Source of the DNA: Planctomycetota bacterium | Lineage (GTDB): Bacteria; Planctomycetota; UBA1135; GCA-002686595 | DNA: 64,000 nucleotides | Direction: 5' to 3' | Assembly (NCBI GenBank): GCA_026692665.1 | Contig: JAPLOF010000033.1 | Coordinates: 1-64,000, forward strand | In this document: piece after piece, positions 54,356 through 63,483 of the stretch | Position numbering within the stretch: position 1 is the first letter of the stretch | Layout: each line of letters starts with the position of its first letter | Notes under the pieces: generated by a model | What the model saw: only the letters and a program-made list of their open reading frames with translations | What the model was told of the DNA's origin: nothing | The model's database searches: none | Program-made: the position numbers and the translations under genes

Positions 54356-57300
54356 ATGAAGAAGCACGCACCCAGGAGCCGTCGGATCGCCCGCGGCCTC
54401 GCGGCGCTGCTCGCGCTGGCTGCGAGCGCCGCGGCGCAGTTCCCGGCCAACTTCGCGAGCCTCCCCGTCGGAGCGAACTGGCAGCAGCCCGTCGGCCTGG
54501 CGTTCACGCCGAGCGGATCCCTGCTGGTGTGGGAGAAGGCCGGCCGCGTGTGGTCGGTGGTGAACGGCGTGAAGTCGGCGCAGCCGGTCCTCGACATCTC
54601 GGAGGAGGTCGGCGACTGGCGCGACCACGGGCTGCTCGGATTCGCGGTCGATCCGGACTTCGCCCAGAACGGGCGCGTGTACGCCGGATACGTCGTCGAC
54701 TACCACCACCTGCGCTGGTTCGGGACGCCGCAGTACTCCCCCACGACGAACGAGTACTTCCGCGACACGATCGCGCGCGTCACGCGGTTCGCGCTGGATC
54801 CGGGGACACTCGTCCAGGTCCAGGGCTCGCGCGCCGTGCTCCTCGGCGAGTCGATGACGACCGGCATCCCGATCTGCAACCAGTCGCACGGCATGGGCTC
54901 GCTGGTGTTCGGCGCGGATGGGACGCTGCTCGTCTCGTGCGGTGACGGCGCGAGCTACGACGCGGTGGACTCGGGCGGCCCGGCCGGCGGGAGCAGCAAC
55001 ACGGCTCTGCTCGAGGGGATCCTGCGGCCGAAGGAGGACGTGGGCGCCTTCCGCGCGCAGCTCGTCGACGCGCTCAACGGGAAGGTCCTGCGCATCGACC
55101 CCGCCACGGGCGACGGCGTGCGCTCGAACCCGTTCTTCGACGCCGCCGCTCCGCGCGCGGCCCGTTCGCGCGTGTGGGCGCTCGGCCTGCGCAACCCCTT
55201 CCGCATGTCCCTCCAACCGGGCACGGGAGTCGCGAACCCGCTACTCGCCAACCCGGGCACTCTGTGGATCGGCGACGTGGGCTGGAACGCGTTCGAGGAG
55301 CTCGACGTGTGCGACGCGCCCGGACTGAACTTCGGCTGGCCGCTGCACGAAGGTCTCGAACCCCAGGTGTCGTACGGGGGGCAGACGACCTCCAACCTGG
55401 ACGCCCCGAATCCGCTGTTCGGCACGGGCTCGTGCGGCGCGGCGTACTTCGCGTTCCGCGACCTCCTGGTCCAGGACACGCTGGCCGCACCGGCGTGGCC
55501 GAACCCCTGCAATCCGGCGCAGCAGGTGCCGACGTCCATCCCACGCTTCGAGCACGCGCGACCCGTGGTCGACTGGGGGCACGGCACCGTCGCGCGCGCG
55601 AAGTCCTACGCGGGCGTCACGGCGACGATCGCGAACGTCGGCGCTCCCGGCTCGCCGGTGCAGGGCCCGCAATTCAACGGGGACAGCATCACGGGCGGCG
55701 CGTGGTACGCGGGCACCGAGTATCCGGCCTCCTACTCGGGCTCGTACTTCTTCGCGGACTACGTGGGCGGCTGGATCCGCCGCTTCGTGCCGGGCGCGCC
55801 GGCAGAAATCGTCCCCTTCGCGTCGGGTGCGGGGACGGACGGCGTCGTGAACCTGGTCGCGGCGCCGGGGAGCGGGGCGCTCCACTACATCCGCTACGCG
55901 GAGTTCGGCGGATCCTCGGAGGTACGCCGCGTGGTGTACGCCCAGAACCTGCCGCCGATCGCCGTCGCGACGCCGCCGCGCGCCTTCGGACCGGTGCCGC
56001 TCGCGGTGCAGTTCTCGAGCGCGGGGTCGAGCGATCCCGAGGGGCAGCCGCTGACGTACGCCTGGGACTTCGGCGACGGCACGACCAGCACGCTCCCGGA
56101 TCCGACGCACGTCTACGAGCCCATCGCCGACGTCACGTCGCAGGGCACGATCGTGGCGCGCGTCCTCGAGCTCGACCCGCCGCATCCGCTGGGAGGCGGC
56201 AACTGGGATCCCGAGATCCTGCGCGACGGCGACCTGCCGCCCGTCGGCAGCACGAGCGACTCGCGGCAGTACGACACGTACCACGCCGGCGCCCAGGGGA
56301 ACTTCGACTGGATCGGCTACGCGTTCGCCGCGCCGCACGCGTTCCGCGGGCTCGTCTTCCAGGAGGGCCAGCACTTCTCGGACGGAGGCTGGTTCGACAC
56401 GTGGCGCGTGGAAGTCGGCGACGGCAGCACGTGGAGCACGGTGGCGGGCGCCGTCGCGACGCCGGCATATCCGGGCAACAACGGACTCTCCTACGAGACG
56501 TTCCGCATCGACTTCCCGGCGGCCACGGGCACGCACATCCGGATCGCGGGCGCGCCCGGCGGCTCCGCGCACTTCCTGAGCGCCGGCGAACTGCGCGTCC
56601 TGGCCGAGGATCCGACGCTTCTCACGCAACCGACGCGCCGCGACGTGACCTTGACCGTGCGCGACCCGCTGAACGCCAGCGCGACGGTGACGACCCTGGT
56701 CTCCCTCAACAACACGCCGCCCTCGGTGTCGATCACGAGTCCGGTCGACGGCTCGCTCTACACCCTGGGCCCGCCCGCCACGATCGCCCTGTCGGCCACG
56801 ATCTCCGATGCCGAGCACGCGGCGAACCAGCTCACCTGCGCGTGGCAGACGGTCCTGCACCACGACGAGCACACGCACCCGGAGCCGATCGATTCCAACT
56901 GCTCGACGTCCACCGTGATCACGCCGGAGGGTTGCGACGGACAGACGTACCACTTCGAGGTCTTGCTGACGGTCACCGATGCGGCGGGCCTCTCGACGAC
57001 CGACGAAGTGCACCTGTACCCCGACTGCGCTCCGCTCGCCCTGTGCAAGGGTGACGGAACCGGCGCCGCCTGCCCGTGCGGGAACAGCGGGGCGAGCGGG
57101 CGTGGCTGCGACAACTCCTTCGGAACGGGCGGCGGGCTGCTCGCCGCGAGCGGGAGCGCCCGCACGTCGAGCGATACGCTCCGCCTCGCGGCCAGCGGCA
57201 TGCCTCCGCTGGGCGCGGCGCTCTTCTTCCAGGGTGACTCCGCGCTGGCCGGAGGACTGGGCGCGCCCTTCGGCGATGGGCTGCGCTGCGCCGGCGGAGC

Positions 57301-57505
57301 GGTGCAACGCCTCGCGGTGGTCGACGTGCAGGGCGGAAGCGCCGCCTTCGGATCGGGCGCGGGAGGTTCCCTGTCGGCCCTGGGGTCCATCCCGGCCGAA
57401 GGCGCGGTGCGCACGTACCAGGCCTGGTACCGCAACGCCGCGGTCTACTGCACGGCTTCGGCCTTCAACCTGACGAACGGCCTGCGCGTCACCTGGATTC
57501 CCTGA
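54356..57505 (+). CDS. secreted Gdh/PQQ-type sugar dehydrogenase-like protein with PKD, discoidin-like and Cys-rich tail domains
   Basis: A 1049-residue exported multidomain protein. Signal peptide about 1-28 (LLALAASAAAQ). Residues 30-510 are a glucose/sorbosone-dehydrogenase propeller (GLAFTPSGSLLVWEKAGRV, DHGLLGFAVDPDFAQNGRVY, LRNPFRMSLQPG, IGDVGWNAFEELDV). A PKD domain begins near 530 (YAWDFGDGTTSTLPDPTHVY); its last strand (RDVTLTVRDPLNA) only appears near 760, because a discoidin/F5-8C-like block (DTWRVEVGDGSTWSTVAG, IRIAGAPGG) is inserted. An Ig-like domain follows (PPSVSITSPVDGSLY), then the CPCGNSGASGRGCDNS tail. PQQ binding is not proven by sequence. The tail may serve attachment or export. 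Confidence 0.75.
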   Translation: MKKHAPRSRRIARGLAALLALAASAAAQFPANFASLPVGANWQQPVGLAFTPSGSLLVWEKAGRVWSVVNGVKSAQPVLDISEEVGDWRDHGLLGFAVDPDFAQNGRVYAGYVVDYHHLRWFGTPQYSPTTNEYFRDTIARVTRFALDPGTLVQVQGSRAVLLGESMTTGIPICNQSHGMGSLVFGADGTLLVSCGDGASYDAVDSGGPAGGSSNTALLEGILRPKEDVGAFRAQLVDALNGKVLRIDPATGDGVRSNPFFDAAAPRAARSRVWALGLRNPFRMSLQPGTGVANPLLANPGTLWIGDVGWNAFEELDVCDAPGLNFGWPLHEGLEPQVSYGGQTTSNLDAPNPLFGTGSCGAAYFAFRDLLVQDTLAAPAWPNPCNPAQQVPTSIPRFEHARPVVDWGHGTVARAKSYAGVTATIANVGAPGSPVQGPQFNGDSITGGAWYAGTEYPASYSGSYFFADYVGGWIRRFVPGAPAEIVPFASGAGTDGVVNLVAAPGSGALHYIRYAEFGGSSEVRRVVYAQNLPPIAVATPPRAFGPVPLAVQFSSAGSSDPEGQPLTYAWDFGDGTTSTLPDPTHVYEPIADVTSQGTIVARVLELDPPHPLGGGNWDPEILRDGDLPPVGSTSDSRQYDTYHAGAQGNFDWIGYAFAAPHAFRGLVFQEGQHFSDGGWFDTWRVEVGDGSTWSTVAGAVATPAYPGNNGLSYETFRIDFPAATGTHIRIAGAPGGSAHFLSAGELRVLAEDPTLLTQPTRRDVTLTVRDPLNASATVTTLVSLNNTPPSVSITSPVDGSLYTLGPPATIALSATISDAEHAANQLTCAWQTVLHHDEHTHPEPIDSNCSTSTVITPEGCDGQTYHFEVLLTVTDAAGLSTTDEVHLYPDCAPLALCKGDGTGAACPCGNSGASGRGCDNSFGTGGGLLAASGSARTSSDTLRLAASGMPPLGAALFFQGDSALAGGLGAPFGDGLRCAGGAVQRLAVVDVQGGSAAFGSGAGGSLSALGSIPAEGAVRTYQAWYRNAAVYCTASAFNLTNGLRVTWIP

Positions 57506-57520
57506 GCGCGCGGAATCGCG

Positions 57521-57526
57521 TACACA
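57521..57526 (+). promoter_or_regulatory. -10-like box TACACA for the GT39-like gene
   Basis: GCGTACACA ends ten bases before the ATG at 57537. It matches the recurring box in five of six positions (the last T is A). The gap to the previous stop is 31 bp. Confidence 0.3.
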
Positions 57527-57536
57527 CGGCGCGCCG

Positions 57537-58958
57537 ATGATCGCGCCGCAACCGGAGGATCGCACGGGCCGGACGTGGACCTTCCTCGCCGTCGGGATCG
57601 GCCTCGTGCTGCGACTCGTCCGCCCCGAGGTCCACTCCTTCTGGATCGACGAGGGGATGACGGTGCGGATCGCCCGCGCCGCGGATCCGTTCGCGATGCT
57701 CTGCGCGGACAGCCATCCGCCGCTCGTGTTCCTGCTCGTCCGGGCCTGGATGCGCGCGTTCGGCGAACAGGACTGGATCCTGCGACTCCTGCCAGCGTTC
57801 GTGTCCTGTGCCGCACTCGGCCTGTTCGTCCCGCTCGCGCGCGCCTGGCTCGGGCGAAAGCACGCGGCCTGGGCGATCGCCCTCTACGCCGTATCGCCGC
57901 TCCTCGTGTGGTACGCGCACGAGGTGCGCATGTACGCGTTCCTCGAGTGCTCGACGCTGCTGGTGCTGCTCGCGGCGCGCCGAGCATGGGCGGCGCCCTC
58001 GGCCGCGCGCTGGATCGGGCTCGCCTTCGCGACAGCCGTCGCGACCGGGTTCCACTACTACGGGGCCCTCGCGGGATTGGTGGTCATCGCTCAGGCCGCG
58101 GCCTCGGGCGCGCGCTCGACGGTGCGCACGGGGATCGCGAGCACGGTCGGCGTGCTCGCCTGGACGCCGTGGCTCGTCATGGTCCTGCCCATCCAGCGCA
58201 GCGGCTCCTGGCCCGTGATCGTGCAGGCTTCGCCGCGCGACCTGGCCGAGCTCCCCGCGCGCCTCCTGGCGGTCGACTTCGCCGTCCTCGTGGACCACGG
58301 CGTGCCCGCGATCGGGTGGGTCCTGGGCGGACTGTGCCTCGCGGCATTCATCGCCGGCTGCCTGCGCGCGCTGGCACGCCGGGCTCCGCGCGAGATCGAC
58401 GCGGCACTCGCGGCCCTGATTCCGATCTCTGCGGCCGGACTGCTCGCGTGTTGCGCGAGGGGTGGGTTCCAGCCGCGGTACCTGACGCCGGCGATCCCGG
58501 GCGCGATCGCCTGCATCGCCGCGGGGCTCGTGGCCTGGACGCCGGCCCTACCGGGGCGCGCGGCCTGCGCGGTCCTCCTGCTCTGCGCGACCACGATGAC
58601 GGGCCTGCAGCTGTCCGAGAATCGGCGCGAGGACTACCGCACCGCGACCGCCGAGATCCGCGAGCGTTGGCGTCCGGGCGACCGACTCCTCTTGCTCGTG
58701 TGCGTCCCCGAGTCGCAGATCCCGTCGACGGTCGACCACTACCTGCGCGACAGGCCCGACATCCTCGCGAGCCAGCTCGATCCGCGGGCCTACATGGACG
58801 GTGTCGACCGGCCACCATCGGGCACGCGCATCCACGTCCTGTGGCGGGAAGCGACGATCTGCTTGGAGCCCATGCACCGCCTGGAGACCTCGCACGCGAT
58901 CCTCGAGCGATCCGCGGCCCGTTTCCGCATCCACCGGTTGCTCACCGCCGTCCCGTGA
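57537..58958 (+). CDS. GT39-like membrane glycosyltransferase (ArnT/PMT superfamily)
   Basis: A 473-residue integral membrane protein with about ten hydrophobic segments. The first periplasmic loop contains HSFWIDEGMTVRIAR, where the Asp-Glu pair is the catalytic type seen in GT39 and the ArnT/PMT superfamily, and DSHPPLVFLLVRAW (H-P-P) at the second conserved site. The C-terminal part (REDYRTATAEIRERWRPGD, LLVCVPESQIPSTVDHYLRD) is a soluble periplasmic domain typical for these enzymes. The family moves sugars from polyprenyl-phosphate donors to proteins or lipids; donor and acceptor here are unknown. Confidence 0.75.
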   Translation: MIAPQPEDRTGRTWTFLAVGIGLVLRLVRPEVHSFWIDEGMTVRIARAADPFAMLCADSHPPLVFLLVRAWMRAFGEQDWILRLLPAFVSCAALGLFVPLARAWLGRKHAAWAIALYAVSPLLVWYAHEVRMYAFLECSTLLVLLAARRAWAAPSAARWIGLAFATAVATGFHYYGALAGLVVIAQAAASGARSTVRTGIASTVGVLAWTPWLVMVLPIQRSGSWPVIVQASPRDLAELPARLLAVDFAVLVDHGVPAIGWVLGGLCLAAFIAGCLRALARRAPREIDAALAALIPISAAGLLACCARGGFQPRYLTPAIPGAIACIAAGLVAWTPALPGRAACAVLLLCATTMTGLQLSENRREDYRTATAEIRERWRPGDRLLLLVCVPESQIPSTVDHYLRDRPDILASQLDPRAYMDGVDRPPSGTRIHVLWREATICLEPMHRLETSHAILERSAARFRIHRLLTAVP

Positions 58959-58999
58959 ACGCACGGACGACGTGCGCGATACGCACGAGCCGGGCGCGT

Positions 59000-59168
59000 G
59001 CTAGTGTCCTGACTCGGAAGTACGCGGGCCAATTCACGCCGCCTGCGCCTCCCCGGCGTCGTTGCGCCTCCTCCGAGGGTTGCTGCGAACCCGCGTCGTC
59101 GCCGCGGCTACCCGGGAAGTCGCAGTCGACGCGAATTGGCCCGCGTACTTCCGAGTCAGGACACTAGC
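59000..59168. mobile_element. MITE-like element with 36-bp perfect terminal inverted repeats
   Basis: The 36 bases from 59000 to 59035 (starting GCTAGTGTCCTGACTCGG) are repeated exactly in inverted orientation at 59133-59168 (ending CCGAGTCAGGACACTAGC). Complementarity continues inward with about 16 of the next 21 positions paired, so the element can fold into one long hairpin of 169 bases. It has no coding capacity of its own and sits 31 bp before the ECF sigma ATG. Size, ends and lack of a gene fit a miniature inverted-repeat transposable element; a CTAG palindrome at each end may be target site or part of the repeat. A large transcriptional hairpin is the alternative reading. Confidence 0.75.
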
Positions 59169-59199
59169 TTCGCCAGCGATCGAATCGACGTTCCCATCC

Positions 59200-59784
59200 A
59201 TGCCCGACGACGCACACGACATCACCCTCATCCTGCAGCGCATCGCCGCGGGTGACCGCGCCGCGGACGGCGAGCTGCTCACGATCTTGTACGCGCAGTT
59301 GCGCGGGCTCGCCCAGGCGCACTTCCGCGGCTCGGGCGACGCGGCACAGACGCTGCAGCCGACAGCGCTGGTCCACGAGGCCTTCGTCAAGCTGTTCGGG
59401 AGCCGCGCGCCGAACTTCGCGAACCGCGAGCACTTCCTGGCCGTGGCGGCCAGCGCGATGCGCTCGATCCTGGTCGATCGCGCGCGGGCGCGCGCGACCG
59501 CCAAGCGCGGCGGGAGCCCGACCCGATTGCCTCTCGACGCGATCCTCGTGCCCTACGAGGACCGCGCCTTCTCACTGGTCGACTTGGACGACGCGCTTCA
59601 ACGGCTGGCGATCGAGTCCCAGCAGGCCGCCAAGATCATCGAGCTGCGCTTCTTCGGCGGCCTCGAGGAGGCCGAGATCGCGCACGTGCTCGGCATCGAC
59701 GCCAAGGTGGTCGCGCGGGACTGGCGCACGGCGCGGGCCTGGCTGCGGCGCGAGCTCTCCACGGACGGCGGAGCCCCGCACTGA
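59200..59784 (+). CDS. ECF-family RNA polymerase sigma factor (Acido-Plancto type)
   Basis: A 194-residue sigma-70 family protein of the TIGR02999-like class found in acidobacteria and planctomycetes. It opens DDAHDITLILQRIAAGD; region 2 includes LQPTALVHEAFVKLFG and FLAVAASAMRSILVDRARAR, and region 4 has ELRFFGGLEEAEIAHVLGID with the helix-turn-helix VARDWRTARAWLRREL. The ATG at MPDDAHD is chosen because it aligns with other family members; the frame is open 46 codons upstream, but that part lies in the MITE-like element. A kinase gene follows after 261 bp, as is usual for this class. No anti-sigma factor gene is visible; control may be through the kinase. Confidence 0.9.
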   Translation: MPDDAHDITLILQRIAAGDRAADGELLTILYAQLRGLAQAHFRGSGDAAQTLQPTALVHEAFVKLFGSRAPNFANREHFLAVAASAMRSILVDRARARATAKRGGSPTRLPLDAILVPYEDRAFSLVDLDDALQRLAIESQQAAKIIELRFFGGLEEAEIAHVLGIDAKVVARDWRTARAWLRRELSTDGGAPH

Positions 59785-60045
59785 GCGGCGGATCCCGCGG
59801 AATCCCGGCATCGGACCACGTTTCTCCGGATTTCCGGGCTGCCGCGCCCGTGATTCTCGTGGAAGGCCTGCGGGTAGGAGAGGATCGAGGTCGACGCCGC
59901 TACGCTGTGCGCTCGCGACTGGCTACAGGCGTCGGAGCTCACTTCCCGGGCACTTCGTGAATCCCCTTCCCGCCTTCGATCCTTCCCTGGGGCCGCAGGG
60001 AACCCCGGCCCGCGCGCGTGCCCCGCGCGGCGGGTGCGGTTCGTC

Positions 60046-63000
60046 ATGACACGCCCCTGGGTGGAACTCGCCCGGGCCTTCGACGAGGCCGCCGCGCTGG
60101 CCCCCGCGGAGCGCGCGCGCTTCCTCGACGAGCGTTGCGGCGCGGACGCCGACTTCCGCCGCGAGGTCGAGGCCCTGCTCCAACAGGACGCCCGGGCCGG
60201 CGACTACCTCGAGCCCCCCGCGGCGGCGCAGTCCGGGGCGCTCCGCGGACCGGCGGAGGGCGCGGTCGTGGGCGGGTTCACCCTCCTGCGCCGGATCGGC
60301 TCGGGCGGGATGGGCAGCGTCCACGAAGCACAACAGACGAACCCGCGACGGCGCGTGGCGCTGAAGTTCCTGCCGCCGCTGTCGGCCGATCCCGGAGTGC
60401 GCCGTCGCTTCGAGCAGGAGGCCGTGCTCCTCGCGCGCATGAACCACCCGTCGATCGCGCAGGTGTACGCCGCGGGGGTCGACGGCAACACGCCGTACAT
60501 CGCGATGGAGCTCGTCGAGGGCGCGCTGCCGATCACCGACTACGTGCGGCGTCACGCGCTCTCGACCCTGGAGGCGATCGCCCTGTTCCGTCGCGTGTGC
60601 GCGGCCGTGGCGCACGCCCACGCGAAGGGCATCGTCCACCGCGACCTGAAGCCGGGGAACGTGCTCGTCGACGCCGGAGGCACGCCGAAGCTGATCGATT
60701 TCGGCATCGCGCGCGCGCTCGACGAGGCCGAGGGCGGCGGGCAGAGCCTGACCCGCACCGGGGACCTGCTCGGGACGCTCCAGTACCTGAGCCCGGAGCA
60801 GGCCGACAGCGTCGGCCGCGAGGTCCACGCGCAGTCCGACGTCCACGCGCTCGGCCTCGTCCTGTACGAGATCTTGTGCGGCCGGCGGGCTCATGCGGTC
60901 GAGGGAATGAGCCTGACCCAGGCGCTGCGCGCCATCGCGCGGGACTCCGTGCCGCTGGCCCGCAGCGTGCGACCGGATCTGCCGGCGGAGCTCGAGTGGA
61001 TCCTGGCCAAGGCGCTCGAGACGGACCGGGCGCGACGCTACGCGAGCGTCGTCGAGCTCGACCGCGAGCTCGAACGGTACGTCGCGCACGAGCCCGTGCT
61101 CGCCGGACCGCGCTCGCGGGCGTACGAGATGCGCCTGTGGGCGAGGCGGCACCCCACGGCCAGCGCGGTCCTCGGCGTCTTCGCCGTGTCGGCCGTCGTG
61201 GTCGTCGTGCTCGCGTTGTCGGCGCTGGCGCGCCAGCGCGAGGTCTTCCGGCTCGCCGACGCGGAGCGGCTGCGCGACCTCGAGCGGCGCGCCGATGCGC
61301 TGTGGCCGGCGAGCCCCGAGAAGGCGCCCGAGATGACGGCCTGGCTCGAGGAGGCACGGCGGCTGACCTCGAACCTCGACGAGCATCGCGCGACGCTCGC
61401 CGCGCTGAGGGCGCGAGCGCTCCCGCTGACGGACGCGGATGTCGTCGCGGACGCGGCCGGGCACCCGCGCGCGGCCGAGCTCGCGGAGTTGCGGCGTGAG
61501 GTCGAGCGCGGCCGGGCCGTGCTGCGACGACGGACTCACGACGACGTCCCGCGCCGCACGGACCTCGACCTGTCGGGTTACGACGGCCTCCAGGGGGCGG
61601 ACGCGCTCAACCGCGTCGCGTACGACATGGTGGATCCGGACGGCGCCTTGGCCGGGGATCCCGATGTCGCGCTGGCCCTGGCGCAGCGCGCGCTGGGGAT
61701 GGAGGGCTGCGACAAGGCCGGCGTCCTCGACACGATCGCCTGGGCGTACTTCGCCGCCGGCGACGACGAGGCTGCCGTCGAGTACGCGGAGCGCGCGCTG
61801 GGCGAGGATCCCGATCGTCCCGAGATCGCGGAGTCGGCGGCGCGACTGTCCCGGGAGTCGGACTACGCGCGATCGACCGAGGGGCTGGCGCGAGCCGAGA
61901 CGCGGATCGCGGACCTCGAACGTCGGGTCGAGGAGCTGGCCCTGGTCGTCGGAGCCCGGCGGACCTGGCGCTTCGCCGACGATTCCGACGCCTGGTGGCA
62001 CGACCGCCTCGCGGACCTCGTCGCCCGACTCGAGCTCTTCGCCGACGCGGAGCGCGGCGCGGTCCGCGGCGTGTCTCCCGAGCACGGCCTGGGGGTCGAG
62101 CGGCGCCTCGCGCACGCCCGCGATGTCGAGAGGCTGTCGCTCGTCGAGCCCGCCGGTGCGTGGCGCGACGCGATCGCCGCGATCCGAGCGGATCCGCGCT
62201 ACCAGGGCCTCGAGCTCCTCCCGCAGCTCGGGCTCGTGCCGCTCGGACCCGACCCGGATTCGGGATTGCAGGAGTTCGCCGACATCGCCACGGGGCTCGT
62301 GCCGACGCGCGGCGCCGACGGGAAGCTGGCCCTCACCGCCGAGAGCGCGGTCGTGTTCGTGCTCCTACCCGGGGGCCGTTTCCTGCTCGGCGCCCAGTCC
62401 AGCGACCCGCAGGGTCGGCAGTACGACCCGGACGCGGGGATCAAGGAACAACCGCTGCGCGAAATGGAGCTCGACGCGTACTTCCTGGCGAAGCACGAGC
62501 TGACGCAGGCGCAGTGGGTCCGAGCGGCAGGCTCGAATCCCAGCACGTTTGCTTCCAACGACTCACTGGTCGACGAGATCTTCGATGAACTGCACCCGGT
62601 CGAGACGGTGAGCTGGTCGCAGTGCGTGCGGTTCCTCGAGCGACAGGGCTGGGTCCTCCCGACCGAGGTCCAGTGGGAGCGCGCGGCCCGCGCCGGCACG
62701 ACGACGCCCTGGTGGACGGGGAAGACGGCCGCATCACTGCAGGGCGCGGAGAACATCTCCGACGCGCGCGCCCACGAGAAGAGCTTCGTGCGCGGGACGG
62801 CTTACGAGCTGTCGATCGACGACGGCCACATCGGCCACGCGCGCGTCGGCAGCTACCGTGCGAACCCGTTCGGTCTCCACGACATGTGCGGGAACGTCGT
62901 CGAATGGTGCCGCGATCAGGCCGCGGACTACGGCGCCGAGCGGCGGCGCGGGGACGGGCTCGTGATCGACTCCACGGAGACGCGCTACATCGTCCGCGGC

Positions 63001-63117
63001 GGCGGCTTCCAGAGCAGCGACGCGTGGGGCGCGCGCGTCTCGCGCCGCGGGATGAACGGGCCGGGGCTGGCCGTCGTGGACCTCGGCGTGCGGCCCGCTC
63101 GAACGATCCGACGCTGA
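60046..63117 (+). CDS. transmembrane Ser/Thr protein kinase with C-terminal SUMF1/FGE-like domain
   Basis: A 1023-residue signalling protein. After an N-terminal helical segment with ARAFDEAAALAPAERARFLD (common to planctomycete kinases linked to ECF sigma genes), a full Hanks kinase runs about 78-350: IGSGGMGSV, VALKFL, HRDLKPGNVLV (about 198), DFG, TGDLLGTLQYLSPEQ. One transmembrane helix lies near 375-397. Then come about 370 residues of helical, partly coiled-coil sequence, and from about 769 a formylglycine-generating-enzyme-like fold: HELTQAQWVRAAGSNPS, HPVETVSWSQCVRFL, LPTEVQWERAARAG, MCGNVVEWCRD and YIVRGGGFQSSD. The FGE domain is outside the membrane and may be a sensor; the catalytic copper-binding Cys pair of true FGE is not evident. 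Confidence 0.9.
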   Translation: MTRPWVELARAFDEAAALAPAERARFLDERCGADADFRREVEALLQQDARAGDYLEPPAAAQSGALRGPAEGAVVGGFTLLRRIGSGGMGSVHEAQQTNPRRRVALKFLPPLSADPGVRRRFEQEAVLLARMNHPSIAQVYAAGVDGNTPYIAMELVEGALPITDYVRRHALSTLEAIALFRRVCAAVAHAHAKGIVHRDLKPGNVLVDAGGTPKLIDFGIARALDEAEGGGQSLTRTGDLLGTLQYLSPEQADSVGREVHAQSDVHALGLVLYEILCGRRAHAVEGMSLTQALRAIARDSVPLARSVRPDLPAELEWILAKALETDRARRYASVVELDRELERYVAHEPVLAGPRSRAYEMRLWARRHPTASAVLGVFAVSAVVVVVLALSALARQREVFRLADAERLRDLERRADALWPASPEKAPEMTAWLEEARRLTSNLDEHRATLAALRARALPLTDADVVADAAGHPRAAELAELRREVERGRAVLRRRTHDDVPRRTDLDLSGYDGLQGADALNRVAYDMVDPDGALAGDPDVALALAQRALGMEGCDKAGVLDTIAWAYFAAGDDEAAVEYAERALGEDPDRPEIAESAARLSRESDYARSTEGLARAETRIADLERRVEELALVVGARRTWRFADDSDAWWHDRLADLVARLELFADAERGAVRGVSPEHGLGVERRLAHARDVERLSLVEPAGAWRDAIAAIRADPRYQGLELLPQLGLVPLGPDPDSGLQEFADIATGLVPTRGADGKLALTAESAVVFVLLPGGRFLLGAQSSDPQGRQYDPDAGIKEQPLREMELDAYFLAKHELTQAQWVRAAGSNPSTFASNDSLVDEIFDELHPVETVSWSQCVRFLERQGWVLPTEVQWERAARAGTTTPWWTGKTAASLQGAENISDARAHEKSFVRGTAYELSIDDGHIGHARVGSYRANPFGLHDMCGNVVEWCRDQAADYGAERRRGDGLVIDSTETRYIVRGGGFQSSDAWGARVSRRGMNGPGLAVVDLGVRPARTIRR

Positions 63118-63483
63118 TCGTCCGTCCGGTCGCGACATCCGTCGCTCCGCGTCGAAGCGGAGCGCTCTCGTCCGGTTCCACCATCTGGGCGGACAGCATC
63201 GAGCCTTCGCCGCGTCTCCGTTCGCGGCCGTCCTGATCGTCCGCGCGAGCTGCGCGCGGATGACACCCATCCGCGAATTCGTGCGGCGTTCCTCGCCGCA
63301 GTTCCAGGGCGCGGACACGTCGTCTCCGCAGCAAGACTCGAGCCCGTGCGGCGGCCGCCGGGCCGTTCGTTCGCTCACAGCAGCGACCTGAGGTCTACGT
63401 CCGCTCGTCGAGCGGCGTCGCGTCGAGCGCGCACGAGCGTACCCGCGACGCGCGCAACGCGAGCGCTTCCCTCGGAGACTCTC
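63118..63483. other. 366-bp intergenic region
   Basis: This gap separates the kinase from the last partial gene. A short stem GCTCCGC/GCGGAGC around 63150 is the only clear structure and may help end kinase transcription. Just before the ATG at 63484 there is CGGAG, a weak Shine-Dalgarno. I see no further gene or RNA. Confidence 0.4.

Noticed and set aside
59062-59199. N-terminal extension of the ECF sigma gene
   Set aside because: The 46 codons lie mostly in the inverted-repeat element and have no counterpart in the sigma family; the ATG at 59200 fits the usual start.
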